Shown one piece after another: positions 45,700-56,939 of a stretch of DNA of 64,000 nucleotides. This DNA comes from Hemileia vastatrix (Eukaryota > Basidiomycota > Pucciniomycetes > Pucciniales > Zaghouaniaceae). Under the pieces are notes generated by a model. That model ran no database searches. It was not told the DNA's origin and saw nothing but the letters and a program-made list of their open reading frames with translations. Every line of letters begins with the position of its first letter. Positions within the stretch are counted from its first letter, which is position 1. Position numbers and translations under genes: made by a program. The stretch covers positions 23,814,001 to 23,878,000 of the forward strand of contig JASXTE010000005.1 in NCBI GenBank assembly GCA_030280995.1, written 5' to 3'.

Positions 45700-47282
45700 A
45701 AAAATAACAGATCCCCAGTTAAATTAATTTCAGATAAAAATCTTTAAATCCCAATTAATTTTAGATATAATTTGGTTATTAGATGTTTTATGTGACAAAG
45801 TTCACCTCTTATCTGACATATTTTCCTCAATTTTTCATAACCACATCTTGGAAAACTTTCTGGATGTGCCAGCCTCCCTACCTTGCTGCACACTCCCATC
45901 CATAAAGATTACTCCCCATCTCATCTAATTATTTCTACTCCTTTTTATCAGCAAATATTTTAAAATGCCTTTTTGTCATATATCTTCTCAAAGACTGCCT
46001 TCCCCCACTTGTCCTTCAAATCCAACTACTCCCTCTTTCACTTCCTCAGCTAAAAAATCAAAGACAATTCAACTAAAGAAAGATGATCACCTCATACTTA
46101 TCAAATGGCTAAAAAAATAAAACCAATTATTATTCTTGTTTTGATACTGAGAATGCAACTAAAGTAGGATGGCCCCCCATATCAAAATTTAATGGCTATC
46201 TTCTAACAGAAAAAAAATTAAGAAATAAGACAAAGGGAATATTTATATTTTTTCAAAGAATATTTCTTAATCTTTCAAGAACTATTCAGCCAAATACAAT
46301 AATGCTAAAACTCTTTCATCCTTCCCTGTTTTTTGTATTACTGACATTGATATCAGTAAGGGCATTCAATCTATAGATGATAAAATTGATTCTTTATGTC
46401 CTTAATATAAAAAGATGGACTCTATCTTTGGAGAGCAAACTGATTTTAATCCCACAAACATGCTGGATGGAGTAGATGCTCTCTCTGAACATGATATAAA
46501 GAGAAATATTTTTGAATCCTTTTCCTCAACTCAATCCTCCCCTTTTTGAATTGAAACAATCAAAATATCTTTACAATTGATCATTATTTTGATATCAACC
46601 AGCCAAATTTAACTCCATTGAGCTTTTTTTGTAACTAGTCAATTTATTTTTTATTTAAGTCTCTTTTTCTTATTTGTTAAAAGGCCAATGAACAAAACCA
46701 GGTGCAGCAATCAAGCAAATCTAAAGATAGAAAAAATGATTATTATTACAAAAAATACCAAATTCCCCCAACAAAAAGCAATTACCTCCAACTACTCTAA
46801 ATTTAAGCATTCAAAGGGAAAAAAAAGATATAGTACTTCTCAAAACCCTATTTCCTCTATTGAAGATTTTTTAGAGAAACTTTATTCTTGTAAGTAATAG
46901 GATACCTCTTAATAATTAAGACTTTTTTTGTTAATATTTCTTAACACCTTAGGTAAATTCAAGCAGCACAAGAGACTCTTAATTTTCAAAATTAAAAATA
47001 TGAACTCACTTTAAATAGGGATGATAGGGAAAAAGACTTGGAGGAGAAGAAAGTTGAGCTCTCTTCATGTAGGAATTATTGTGAACAAGACTTGGAGGAG
47101 ATAAAATTAGAGCTAACTCTAAGTATTGAAAAATCAGAGATAGAGGAGAAAGCTCTTGTGTATAATTTCCTATTAAATCAGATTCAACTAAATTATCAAC
47201 TTGAAGATGCTTTAAAAAAGAAATTTTTCATGATAGAATGTGTTCATGCAAATAAATCTATTGAAAAAATTGAATGCTTAGT
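45700..47282 (+). mobile_element. Harbinger fragment E (C subfamily)
   Basis: The left part resembles the subterminal region of copy C (GATCC, AATTAAATTAATT, CACCTCTTATC, TTCATAACCACATCTTGGA), but the outermost TIR is missing. It contains only a SANT-like pseudogene and stops at the first base of fragment F. Confidence 0.75.
45965..47282 (+). pseudogene. SANT-like gene remnant (fragment E)
   Basis: ATG at 45965 with stops soon after. LKKDDHLILIKWLKK, KVGWPPISKFNGYLL, KSIDDK-like text, a second-exon fragment with EDFLEKL (46855-46885), and the Glu-rich coiled coil EEKKVELSS to MIECVHANKSIEKIECL (47038-47280) follow the copy C gene in order. It ends where family-A sequence begins. Confidence 0.8.
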
Positions 47283-47642
47283 AGAGGATGTCAGTTCTGG
47301 AAATTCCACACTTAACTTAAGTGTGGATTTGAACCAAATCAGCACTTAGATTTTGCAAAAAAGTCATTTATTTCAAAAATGGGTGTCAGTTATGACCTCA
47401 AATCAGCACTTTTTTCCCAATTTCTTACACAGCCACATGTTAGCCACATTATACCTTCCTTTCCCACCCTGTCCCTTTCACATGTGACACACTGACCTCC
47501 ATCCCCTCATCAATCCTTGGAAAATACCCCTCACTGATATTTGAAAACTTTTATTGCAACATTTTATCCAGGCATGTTTTTCCGCTTGTTTTTTTAGGTT
47601 TTCAAAATCTTAATTTCTTTTTTGTAACATACCAGTTTCATA

Positions 47643-48480
47643 ATGCCTCCCAGAAATTACAACCCTCAAAATGAAACTCAAAAAAATGTTTCATCACAAA
47701 GCTCCTCCCATAATTCAAGCCCCTCACCTGAGAAATCAAAGTCTGGAGATCTAAAAAAGGGCGATTATCTAATCATCATTAACTTCCTCAAAATTAAATA
47801 AAATTATGACAATTTTTTTGGATTTGAGAAGTCCACCTGAAACTTTAATGGCTTCTTGTTGAGGGAAAATGAAGTAAAAAAGAAAACAAAGGGGAGAATT
47901 GAAATCAATTCTAAGAAAATGAAGGAGAGGTCTAAAACTTATCAATAAAAATATATAAAGTTCATTTTTCTTCCACTCCCACTGGTTTGGTATTGGCTAT
48001 AATAATTTGTAGAATAGAATTACTACTTTTTCTGAAAATTTCAATGTCATGTGTCCTTTCTATAAGGAAATGGATATTTTTTTGATTTCCAAGTTGATTT
48101 CAACCCTTGGTCTCTACACAATACTACTAAGTATATACCCTCTGGCTCTAAACCATCTAATAATCCTACCAAAACACCTTTAATTCAACATTATTAATCC
48201 CCTTCATCTTCTAACCATAGTTCACCTGAAGATGATCCTAACTATTAAGCAGAAACATTATTTCAGAGCACATTTGAGTCCTCAGAGACCCGATTCTTTG
48301 ATTTATGTTTACTTTTTTTCTTTTTTCATAAATTCTTTACTAAATTTATTTTCAAAAATAAATAATGATTCCAGAAATTACAATCCTGCTTTTGAAGCTG
48401 CTTTAGATGAACTTCTTGAACCCTCTAGCTTAAACTTCAAACTAAAGCATCAAGCCTCAACCTTAATGAACCCGAAAAAA
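47643..48480 (+). pseudogene. SANT-like gene remnant (fragment F)
   Basis: MPPRNYNPQNETQKNVSSQS, then LKKGDYLIIINFLKIK, a stop, KERSKTYQ, NPWSLHNTTKYIPSGSKPSN, and NPAFEAALDELLEPSSLNFK (48382-48441). Many stops. It is joined to hairpin sequence after about 48485, so exon 3 is deleted. Confidence 0.85.
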
Positions 48481-48489
48481 TTTGAAGAA

Positions 48490-49060
48490 ACCTCCCCTGA
48501 ATTTCATTGAGGCAAGGGGTGAGTATCACCAAAAGTAATCCTAGTCATCAATTTTGAATGTCAAATTTTATAATTTGGCAATAACCTTCCCTGCATTTTA
48601 TTGAAGTAAGGGTTAAAAATCACCAAAATTTAATATAATTACATAAATTAATAAATAAATAAATAAGATAAGCTAAATTAACTAGTTTTAAAGTAATGGT
48701 AATTCCTCAAGCCAAGATGGAGATTTAGTCTAGAAACTAAGTTTGGGACTCTCCACTGGTATAGGCTAGAGGAACCTCATGAAACTAATTAATTTTATCA
48801 TATATACCATTTATACAACACAAGATTATTGGCCAGTTACTTTGGTTTAGTAAATTTAAATATCAGATTTATGTATTAAAAATTTATTAAAAAATAATAA
48901 ATATTTGATGACTTTGCAAATCCCCATACCTTTTTTGATCTACCTAAAGTTTTATTGAATTTATTTCTTTTATGTTCTTTTTTTACCTTGTAGACTCATT
49001 GGATTAACTTTTGACTGATCTGAAATGAGAACCCAAAATTTGTTAATTCTTGAAAAGAAT
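48490..49060 (-). repeat. Hairpin modules and dioxygenase 3' end (fragment F)
   Basis: Two modules (CCTCCCCTGAATTTCATTGA and CCTTCCCTGCATTTTATTGA, with GGGGTGAGTATCACCAAAA), then the region matching 55340-55720 of copy A up to the FQIS codons. Confidence 0.7.
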
Positions 49061-51180
49061 GAAAACATGCACAGGGGGAAAAAGTGTGAGCTAGATGTCA
49101 AGTTCAGTTTTGTGACCCTATTCCAGTCATGGGTACATTTTTGTGACAATTCATGGAATTTCACTTTTTGGGCCAAGGGAATGACTCTAGAAGTAACCAT
49201 TTCAGAGACCTTGATTATTTTGTTTGTCTGAAATTAATATCTCTCTTGCTTGCTCCTTTTGCTACTCATTCATTTGTCCTAAATCTCTTCAATCTTCATA
49301 AGTGATTTGTTCTTTTTTTTTGGATTTCATCATGAGTTCTTGTTTTCAATCTCTTCATTAGATGCTTCTCTCATCTTTGTGAAATCATCAACTCCCCCGT
49401 GTCAAAAATATAATTATGTCTATTTTTTATTATTTATCCATCATGAACATCTACTTTAGTTTTTCTCTACTCCCTTCTCCTCTTCCTAAATTCCCTAATA
49501 TCCTAATCTCACTCCTTCTCTCTCCCCTCACACTGCCTCTGTCTTTCTCCCTGTTGCTTCACCATTATTTATCCATCTTTCTTTTTTCTGTCACTGCTTT
49601 TTTACTCTACACCATCCTTCTCTTTATCTTGAATGATTCTCATCTCTCCTCTGCACAGTCCTAAATCCACCTTTGGTAAGAAAATAAAAATTAAAAAACA
49701 TTTAAATCTAAAATAATAGCAAGGAATATGCCTAAAAAACTATAGACTAAGACACCATAAGCTACATGATTATTGGACATGTAAAATTGCACAAATATTT
49801 CTGGTTCATGAGATTTTAACATTCCCCAGTATACTTTGTTGAACAAATGGAGTTCAGAAAAAACTGAACTATTTAATTCTATCTTCCAAATCGTTCAATA
49901 AAAAACACTATTCCCTTAGATTTTCAACAAAAGAAAGGCTTTTTTCTATAACAAAACAAGAGATATTCAATGTATTATAAGAAACAAATTGTTTTGCACA
50001 TTTATAATTTACATCTTCAATGACAGATAGGGGAAAATTGCATCAACCAAGCTTCTCGCTGAAAAATTATCAAAAATTAAATGTTAAATCATTTTTGGAC
50101 CACCATGTAATTGTCAAAAGTCAAAATTTATGAGGGCAAATGTACAGTACCCCACAAGAAGTTCTTGCAATTTTGTTTTTCTAAATAACAACCTAAATAA
50201 TGGCTCATTATCAACATTGTGAGTCATTTTCTGGCTTTTCTAAGTCTCTAGATTACATTTATGAAGCAAGAAATTGCATTACTCCAACAGTTTTATTATA
50301 AATTTGAGTTTTCAGAAAAATGCAATAGAATAAATTAAGAGTGAGACATCCCACAGGGATAAGACTTCCTTACAATGAAAGATAGACACACATGATGATG
50401 ATTTTAAACCATAAACTGACAAAAATAATATGAAAATGAGGTGAAAAAATTGATTTTTGGATGAGGGTCACCAGGGATCATCAGAAAAAAGATAGCCATT
50501 TGAGTGGGTTATATTATGAATAAAAGTCTTGGAAGGACATTTAGAAACCATATATTTGTGTTTCTGCTAAAAAAGATAAGGTTTTGTGAGTTTTGGTTGC
50601 TGTTTTGATGGTGGCAAAAAATGACAGGGGAGTTGGCATGAAATAACAACAACTTTGAGGTTCAATATATAGGTTGAGGAAAGGGTCATTAGGTCATATT
50701 TAGCTTCATTTTACAGTTTAGAGGTAGGAGAGCATTATTTGATATTCCAATCTTGTTATTGAGGACTAGTATCCTATCCACAGCCCTTTCCATCTGTAGA
50801 AAAAAGTGAAAAAAATAACTTGAATTTTGTCAGCATCTAAATCAATAAAGCTTGAGAAAAATGAGAAAAGAACTGCATCGTATTATATATGATAAGCCAA
50901 TTAATCATATCATGAGGATAATCAAGTGTTTTGAGGAGACAAAAGCACTGGAGAATGAGATGAGGTGGTGGTTGCTGGAAGGTCCTATGCATAAAAAATT
51001 GCAAGGACATCTTGCAGGGTACTGTAAATTTATCTTGCTCAACATATCTACACAATATGCAACATGATATTGAATATCCAACTGTAGCCCTCTAAGGGTA
51101 TTCAAAAAAATGTATAAACTCAAAGAAAACCAATTAATATCAAAAACAATCGTTAAATAAGTATAAAGAAAATTGAATAA
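49061..51180. other. No recognised gene
   Basis: Moderately AT-rich. Open frames at 49025, 49416 and 50837 lack motifs; 49416-49664 is pyrimidine-rich. I see no TIR or LTR boundaries. Confidence 0.5.
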
Positions 51181-51660
51181 AAAATTATAAAATTCTGAAA
51201 ATCATAATCTTCATCAAATTCAAAAAATTCAAAAAATCAAAATAGTCAAAAAAATCAAAAAAAAATTTAAAAAAATCACAAAGATTAAAAAAAAAAAACC
51301 AAAAAAATTCACAAAATTCAAAAAAATCAAAAAAAATCAAAAAAAAAAAATCAAAAATTTCAAAAATTTCAAAAATTTCAAAAAAATAAAAAGATAAAAA
51401 AAAAAAAAAAGTTAACAAAACTTAAAAATTATAAAAATCTTAAAAATCTTACAAATCTTATAAAACAAAAATTTCATAAAGATTAAAAAAATTTAAAAAA
51501 TCATAAAAATAAAAAATTTCAAAAAACTCAAAAAACAATCATAATCAAAAAATTTAAAAAAATCAAAATCAAACAAATCATAATAATCAAAAATTTCAAA
51601 AAAATTCTAAAAACCATAAACTTTCCAAAAGTGTAAAAAATGCTGAAATAAAAAAATAAA
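51181..51660. repeat. A-rich low-complexity tract
   Basis: About 480 bp of AAAAATTCAAAAAATC-type units, nearly without G. The Phe-rich frame on the minus strand (51185-51418) is an artefact. Confidence 0.85.
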
Positions 51661-52390
51661 TAAAACTATATGAATTATACAGTTCTTGAAACTCATGAAA
51701 ATCATATAAATTGTAAAAAATTTTAAAGCTATATGGCTACCTCAATTTATTTTGTTTTTGTTGAAGCAAAGTATAAGGTGGTAAAAATTTCAGAATCTTT
51801 AACTTTGATTTTTTGTGTTGTCTGCAATTAAGTCAGTTGGTATTCATATTAAAGAGGATTTTACAAGTTTATCTTTGAATGTTCTGTACATTTTCTTATT
51901 TTCTATAATCAATTATAAAGACAGTTTAAGTGCTCATTTGTTTTTAGGAGCCTGTATTATTACTAAAGGTCATTATATGGCTTTACTCAAAATATATCAC
52001 AATTTTTTTTAGTTTTACATGTAAGTATGATGCACAATGATTTTTAAGGGTCTTAGTTAGTATTTATTAATGTCTCATGGACAAGTGCATTCATATTTAT
52101 TTGATTTTCATACGAATTTTTCACATGCCATTTTTCTTAATATGAAACTCATTCATCTATTTCTATAACTATCAAATAAGATTTGGATGTGGACTTCAAT
52201 TAATCTTTAATAAAAGCATATTTGGAATATCAAGTGACTAAAAAATTTTAAATATCAAACACTGAAATTGTGATATTCTCATGAAAAAAAAAATTCTTTT
52301 TAAAATTTGTTAAGTAGTTTTAATTCATCCCCCCTTGATAATCCTTAGTAAAATTGAAAATTTGATGATGTTTAATTGGTAAAAACATTC
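51661..52390. other. AT-rich spacer
   Basis: Nothing recognised. Confidence 0.5.
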
Positions 52391-52973
52391 TTCATGAAAG
52401 CATTTCTTTACCCTTGAGGACTGTCATATGTTTTAGATTTAGTTCTCTTAGTATATGTATTACATTCTCAGTTCCAAAACAAGAATCATAATTAGTTTTA
52501 AGTTTCAGCCAGTTGATAAGTATGAGATAATCATCTTTTTTTAATTGAAAAGTCTTTGAATTTTCAGCTGAGTGGGAGAAAGAGGGAGTAGAAGGGTTTG
52601 AAGAACAAATGGGGGAAGGCTGCTTTTGAGAAGATTTATGACGATAAGGGATATTAAGATATTTGATGAGATGATGATGATGATGAAAAGGATCAGAAAG
52701 GAGCAGATGAAATGGGGAGGAATCTGAATCAATGGAAGAAATAGACAGGATGGGAGTGTGCAGCAAGGTAGGGAGGCTGGCACATCCAGAAGGTTGTCCA
52801 AGATGTGGTTATGAAGATATATGGATTAAAATGTCAGATAAGAGATGAACATTGACATGTAAAATGTCTAATAACCCAATTATTGTCAAAATTAATTGGG
52901 GAAGATAATTGGGGTATAAGGATTTTTATCTGTAATCTAATTAATTGTGGATCAGCTAACATTGATACCCACT
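52390..52973 (-). mobile_element. Harbinger fragment D (C subfamily end)
   Basis: The right end AACATTGATACCCACT (52958-52973) is a C-type TIR. TTAATTGTGGATC and the GTGAACATTGACATG region match the left end of copy C. It encodes the first part of a SANT-like gene on minus (FQLKKDDYLILINWLKLKTN, 52490-52560), truncated at about 52400. Confidence 0.8.
52400..52700 (-). pseudogene. SANT-like gene N-terminal fragment (fragment D)
   Basis: SSNPSTPSFSHSAENSKTFQ followed by the DNA-binding start LKKDDYLILINWLKLKTNYD and SCFGTEN, then unrelated sequence. Confidence 0.75.
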
Positions 52974-53213
52974 ATTATGTTAATGAAGTACTATATGATG
53001 GCTTAGCATCTTTGTTGTGGATATCTACTAATTAAAATTTAGCTGACATCATGACAAAATCACTTGGCAAGATAATGATTCAACAGTTCCTACATACTTT
53101 GAAAATACAATAGGTATTTTGTATGGTTGAGGGCGGCGGTGTTGAGTATCGACCTGTTAGTTGTTAGAATGTTGTAGAAGATTCTAGTAAATCATGTAGA
53201 TAGATATAACAAT
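52974..53213 (+). mobile_element. Second Copia fragment: pol 3' end and LTR start
   Basis: ISTN stop NLADIMTKSLGKIMIQQFLH (about 53022-53110) is the C-terminus of Copia RNase H. A purine tract (GAGGGCGGCGG) then leads into TGTTGAGTATCGACCTGTTA at 53140, a typical Copia LTR start. Harbinger A interrupts the LTR at 53213; the LTR may resume at 59822. Confidence 0.7.
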
Positions 53214-53320
53214 AGGGGGTGTCAGTTCTGGCAAATCCGCACTTAAATTAAGTGCGGATTTCAAACCAAATCAGCACTTACAAATCAGCACTTAAATTTT
53301 GCAAAAAAGTCACTTATTTC
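53214..53320. repeat. Left TIR and subterminal palindromes (copy A)
   Basis: TIR 53214-53245. AAATCCGCACTTAA and TTAAGTGCGGATTT form a perfect palindrome at 53233-53261. GCACTTA recurs at 53239, 53274 and 53288. Likely binding sites for the transposase or SANT protein. Confidence 0.9.
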
Positions 53321-53584
53321 AAAAAAGGGTGTCAGTTATGACCTCAAATCAGCACTTTTTTCCCGTTTTTTTTCACAACCACATTTTGGCCACAAAACAT
53401 CCCTTCCTTTCTTACCCCATCCCTGTCACATGTGACACACTGACCTTCCTCGCTACCTACCCATCGATCCTCGGCACACACCCCTTCCTGACATTTTCAA
53501 TATTTTGACCAGGAATGTTTACATTCTTTTTTACTTATTTCTTCTACTTTTTAATCTTTTTTCTTGTTATGTGCCAGTTTCATA

Positions 53585-54899
53585 ATGCCTCCCAGACATT
53601 CAAAATCTCAAAAGGTAACTCAAAAATCTGCTTCATCACAAAAGTCTCCTTGTAAAGCAATCCCTACACCTGAAAAATCAAAGGCAGATTCAGGTCAGCT
53701 TAAAAAGGATGATTATCTCATCATAATCAACTTCCTTAAAATAAAATCAAATTTTGAAGCATGTTTTGGATGTGAAAAGTCCACTCGTATTGGATGTCCA
53801 CCTTCTTCAAAGGTTAATGGCTACTTGTTGATGGCCAATGAAGTAAGGAAGAAAACAAGGGGGAGAATCAATATCAATCCTAAACAAATGAAGGAGAGAT
53901 TTAAGAGTTACCATTCAAAATATAAAAAGACTCATCATGCTGCAAATGAAACTGGCTTTGGTATTGACAATGATGATTTGGAGATTGGAATTACTACTGT
54001 TTCCAAAAAGCTCAATGTCATGTGTCCTTTCTATGAGGAAATGGATAATCTTTTTGGCTCCCGAGTTGATGTAAACCCTTGGTTTCTACACGATACTACT
54101 AAGCATATACCCTCTGGATCCAAACCTTCCTATAATCTACCCAAAACACCTTTACTTGAAGGAGATCAATCCCCTCCACCTTCTAGCCATAGTTCAGCTG
54201 AAGATGATCCCGACTATCAAGCAGAACAATTATATCGCAGCATATGTGAATCCTCAGAGGCCCAAAACTTAAATGTATGTTTACTTTTTGTTTTTTCTTC
54301 AATTCTTCTCTGAATTTCTCTTTCATTCTAGTCTCCTCCTACTCAAACTCAATCTCCATTAAATAATCTCAATTCCCGAAATGTGAATCCCACTTTAGAA
54401 GCTGCTTTAGATGAACTTCCTGAAGCTTCTTGTTCAAACTCCAAACTAAAGCGTCAAGCCTCAACTTCAATGAACTTGAACCATCTATTAAAACGTGGTA
54501 ATACTTCAACAAGCTCATTTGGCTCCCTTGAGGATTATTTTGAAAAAAAAGATATAAGTAAGTTTCATTTACTATATATCTTAATCATTAACTCATTTAT
54601 TTATTTATTTCAATTTAATTTTCTCAGCAAAATCAACTATTGCGAATAATGCCCTTGACTTTGAGAAGATGAAGTTTGATCATATGCTAAGGAAAGATCA
54701 GAAAGCCTTAGATTTGGAAGAAAAAAAATTTGAGGCAGAGCAGATGGAAAGAGTAAATGACTGTCAATTTCAAAGAGAAATGGCTTCTTGTGAATTGGAA
54801 AAACAAGAGAGTTTTAAAAAAAAAGATTTCATTATGGAATGTGTTAAAAATGGCCAATCTTATGAGGACATTAAAAAATTACTTGACCTTTTCAATTGA
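53585..54899 (+). CDS. Myb/SANT-like DNA-binding accessory protein of Harbinger A
   Basis: 395 residues in three exons: 53585-54274, 54332-54557 and 54628-54899. Introns GTATGTTTAC ... TTCTAG (57 nt) and GTAAGTTTC ... TTCTCAG (70 nt); both joins keep the frame. The start is the first ATG (MPPRHSKSQK). A basic Ser-rich N-terminus of about 40 residues leads to a trihelix/SANT-like domain at about 45-150: LKKDDYLIIINFLKIKSNFE, CFGCEKSTRIGCPPSSKVNG, KKTRGRININPKQMKERFKS. Exon 2 is acidic and Ser-rich; exon 3 is a Lys/Glu-rich coiled coil ending IKKLLDLFN. In PIF/Harbinger elements such proteins bind the transposon ends and bring the transposase into the nucleus. It is convergent with the dioxygenase gene. 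Family assignment by pattern only. Confidence 0.85.
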
Positions 54900-55609
54900 T
54901 AAATTGTTTTTCTAGTCAATTTAATTTTGTTTGATTTCTTTTTGCTAATATTTTCTTATATTCTGACTTATAAAAGGTCTTGAATATAGTACGTTATTTT
55001 TGACAAATTTTTGAAAATATCATACATTTTTTCTATCTTTACATTCAAGTCAATAATTTTGCTTATACTTAAAATTTGAAAATATAATAAAAAATTTCTA
55101 TCTTTACTTTCATGTCAATAAGTTTGCTTATCTAAATACTTCTAAGTCAATAAAATTCAATATCTCTTTTGAAAAGTTGGCAATACCCTCCCCTGCATTT
55201 TATTGAAACAAGGGGTGGGTACCACCAAATGTTTCTAAGTCATCAATTTCACATGTCAGATTTAAAAAATTGGCAATACCCTCCCCTGAATTTTATTGAA
55301 GTAAAGGGTGAAAGTCATCAAAATTTAATATAATTACATAAATTAATTAATATATAAATAAGATATGTCAAATGTACTACTTTTAAAGTAATGACAATTA
55401 CTCTAGCCAAAATGCAGACCAAATCGAGAAACAAAAGTTTGGGACTTTCCACAGGTATAAGCTAGAGGAACCCCATGAAACAAATTAATGTTATCATGTT
55501 TACTTTTTATACAACACAAGGTCGTTGGCCCATTACTTTAATTTCATAAATTGAAATATCATATTTATTTATTATAAATTTATGGAAGAATATTAAATAT
55601 TTGGTGACT
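54900..55609. repeat. Convergent spacer with hairpin modules (copy A)
   Basis: Two modules: 55177-55228 (TTGGCAATACCCTCCCCTG, loop CATTTTATTGAAA, CAAGGGGTGGGTACCACCAA) and 55270-55323 (weaker right arm). The GACTT.AAAGTAAAGATAGAAA repeat lies upstream. The site suits a two-way transcription terminator. Confidence 0.75.
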
Positions 55610-56797
55610 CTACAAATCCCTATACTTTTTAGATTTACCTAAAGAATTTTTAAATTTATCACCTTTTTCTTCTTTTTTTAACTTGGTTATTTGTTGGATT
55701 AACTTGTCACTGATCTGGAAAGAGCAACCAAAATGCGTGAAGTCTTGACAAGATTCCAAACCTGGAGGAGCCTTTGTGGTTTGGTGATTATCGTAAGAAG
55801 AATTCCAAACTGTTTTGATGATTCCATTTCCTAATCCAAAATCGATTATACAACTATGATCCAGGAAATATAATCGATGTCCTTTAATTTTAGCAGGTGA
55901 TGGAATAGGTTGTCCAGTGATAGGATTAATATATGTGAAAATTCCATAAGTGAGGTAATTGGTATCATTTGAGTCGGTGTGAATTCGGTTATGAAATCCA
56001 GAATGAGTGATTATAACATTTGAAAACATTAGATCATCACTAATATCTTCCCATTCAGAGTCGCACCAATTTGGTATTCCAAATCTCGTAGCAACTTCAT
56101 GATTTTTTTGAAAAGCTTTATTGAAGAGTTTTTTAAGTCGAAGAGCAAGAAATGAATTAAATGAAGGTAACGTATTCCATTTTCGAAAATCATTATCTAA
56201 TTCAGCTTTAGATAAAGATCTGAGTAAAGAATATATGCCTATTTGAATTAAATTCAGTAAAATGATATTAAAAAATCCAGAAAAGTTTTTAAACATACCA
56301 AGAGAAAAACCTTTTTCAAATCCTGGTCTCCATCCAATTCCAATCATGATTCCACCCAACAAATTCTTATTCCTTAAAGATAAGCGAACCAAAGCCATTT
56401 GATAGAGTGTTATGATGATATCACAGAGTTGATTAAATGATTCATCTTTTAAACCATTAAAAGAATGGGTTTCGTAAATAAGTTGAGGTTTGAAACTATT
56501 ATTAATAACAGCTTTAACTTCATCACCTCCAGTTTCATTTAAATAATGTATATTTTCAGGTAACATTTTCGGATATTTTCTTTTTTTTTCAACTTTAGTT
56601 TTATAGTACTTGATTTTTGAAATATGGCCAAATATTTGATCCAAGTGAATTTCTTTTTTTAAATTTCTTTTATTTCGATACTGTTCTTTTTTTGTCAATG
56701 TTTTAGATGATGATTGGAAAGAAGTTGAATTTGAAGATGATAATGAAGTTAAAGAAGATGAGAGTGAGGTAAGTGGTGAATCTGAAGTTAAAGACAT
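55610..56797 (-). CDS. Tet/JBP-like 2OG-Fe(II) oxygenase carried by Harbinger A
   Basis: 395 residues if unspliced, 375 if the in-frame 60-nt intron (56239-56298, GTATGT ... AAATAG) is removed; copy B has a stop in that intron, so splicing is likely. A Ser/Thr-rich N-terminus of about 35 residues and a basic patch precede a conserved block. The catalytic fold lies at about 250-365: H273 and D275 in RIHTDSNDTNYLTYG (HxD candidate), IDFGLGNGIIKTVW, H338 in NHQTTKAPPG (distal His), and FGCSFQIS near the end. This order matches the fungal Tet-like oxygenase domain. TET/JBP enzymes oxidise 5-methylcytosine or thymine in DNA. D275 is Asn in copies B and C, and D278 is the alternative metal ligand. 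Role in the transposon is inferred. Confidence 0.8.
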   Translation of the reverse strand: MSLTSDSPLTSLSSSLTSLSSSNSTSFQSSSKTLTKKEQYRNKRNLKKEIHLDQIFGHISKIKYYKTKVEKKRKYPKMLPENIHYLNETGGDEVKAVINNSFKPQLIYETHSFNGLKDESFNQLCDIIITLYQMALVRLSLRNKNLLGGIMIGIGWRPGFEKGFSLGMFKNFSGFFNIILLNLIQIGIYSLLRSLSKAELDNDFRKWNTLPSFNSFLALRLKKLFNKAFQKNHEVATRFGIPNWCDSEWEDISDDLMFSNVIITHSGFHNRIHTDSNDTNYLTYGIFTYINPITGQPIPSPAKIKGHRLYFLDHSCIIDFGLGNGIIKTVWNSSYDNHQTTKAPPGLESCQDFTHFGCSFQISDKLIQQITKLKKEEKGDKFKNSLGKSKKYRDL

Positions 56798-56939
56798 GTA
56801 TTTTTCTACTTAAAAATTTGTTACTTTTCAAAAACCCAAAATTATACATTTAAAAAAAAACTCACTTAATTTAAATTAAAAAATAAAAAATCCTCAAAAG
56901 ACTAATAAGAATTTTTTTATTTCACTTGAACTTGATGAA

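Larger units (their letters stand above)
47283..49060 (+). mobile_element. Harbinger fragment F (A family)
   Basis: Begins with a family-A end (AGAGGATGTCAGTTCTGG) and the AATTCCACACTTAACTTAAGTG palindrome region. A SANT pseudogene follows (47643-48480), then a direct jump into the intergenic hairpin module (48490-48640) and a short piece of the dioxygenase 3' end (to about 49060). The transposase side is missing. Confidence 0.8.

Noticed and set aside
51185..51418. Phe-rich frame on the minus strand
   Set aside because: A-rich simple repeat read in the other strand.
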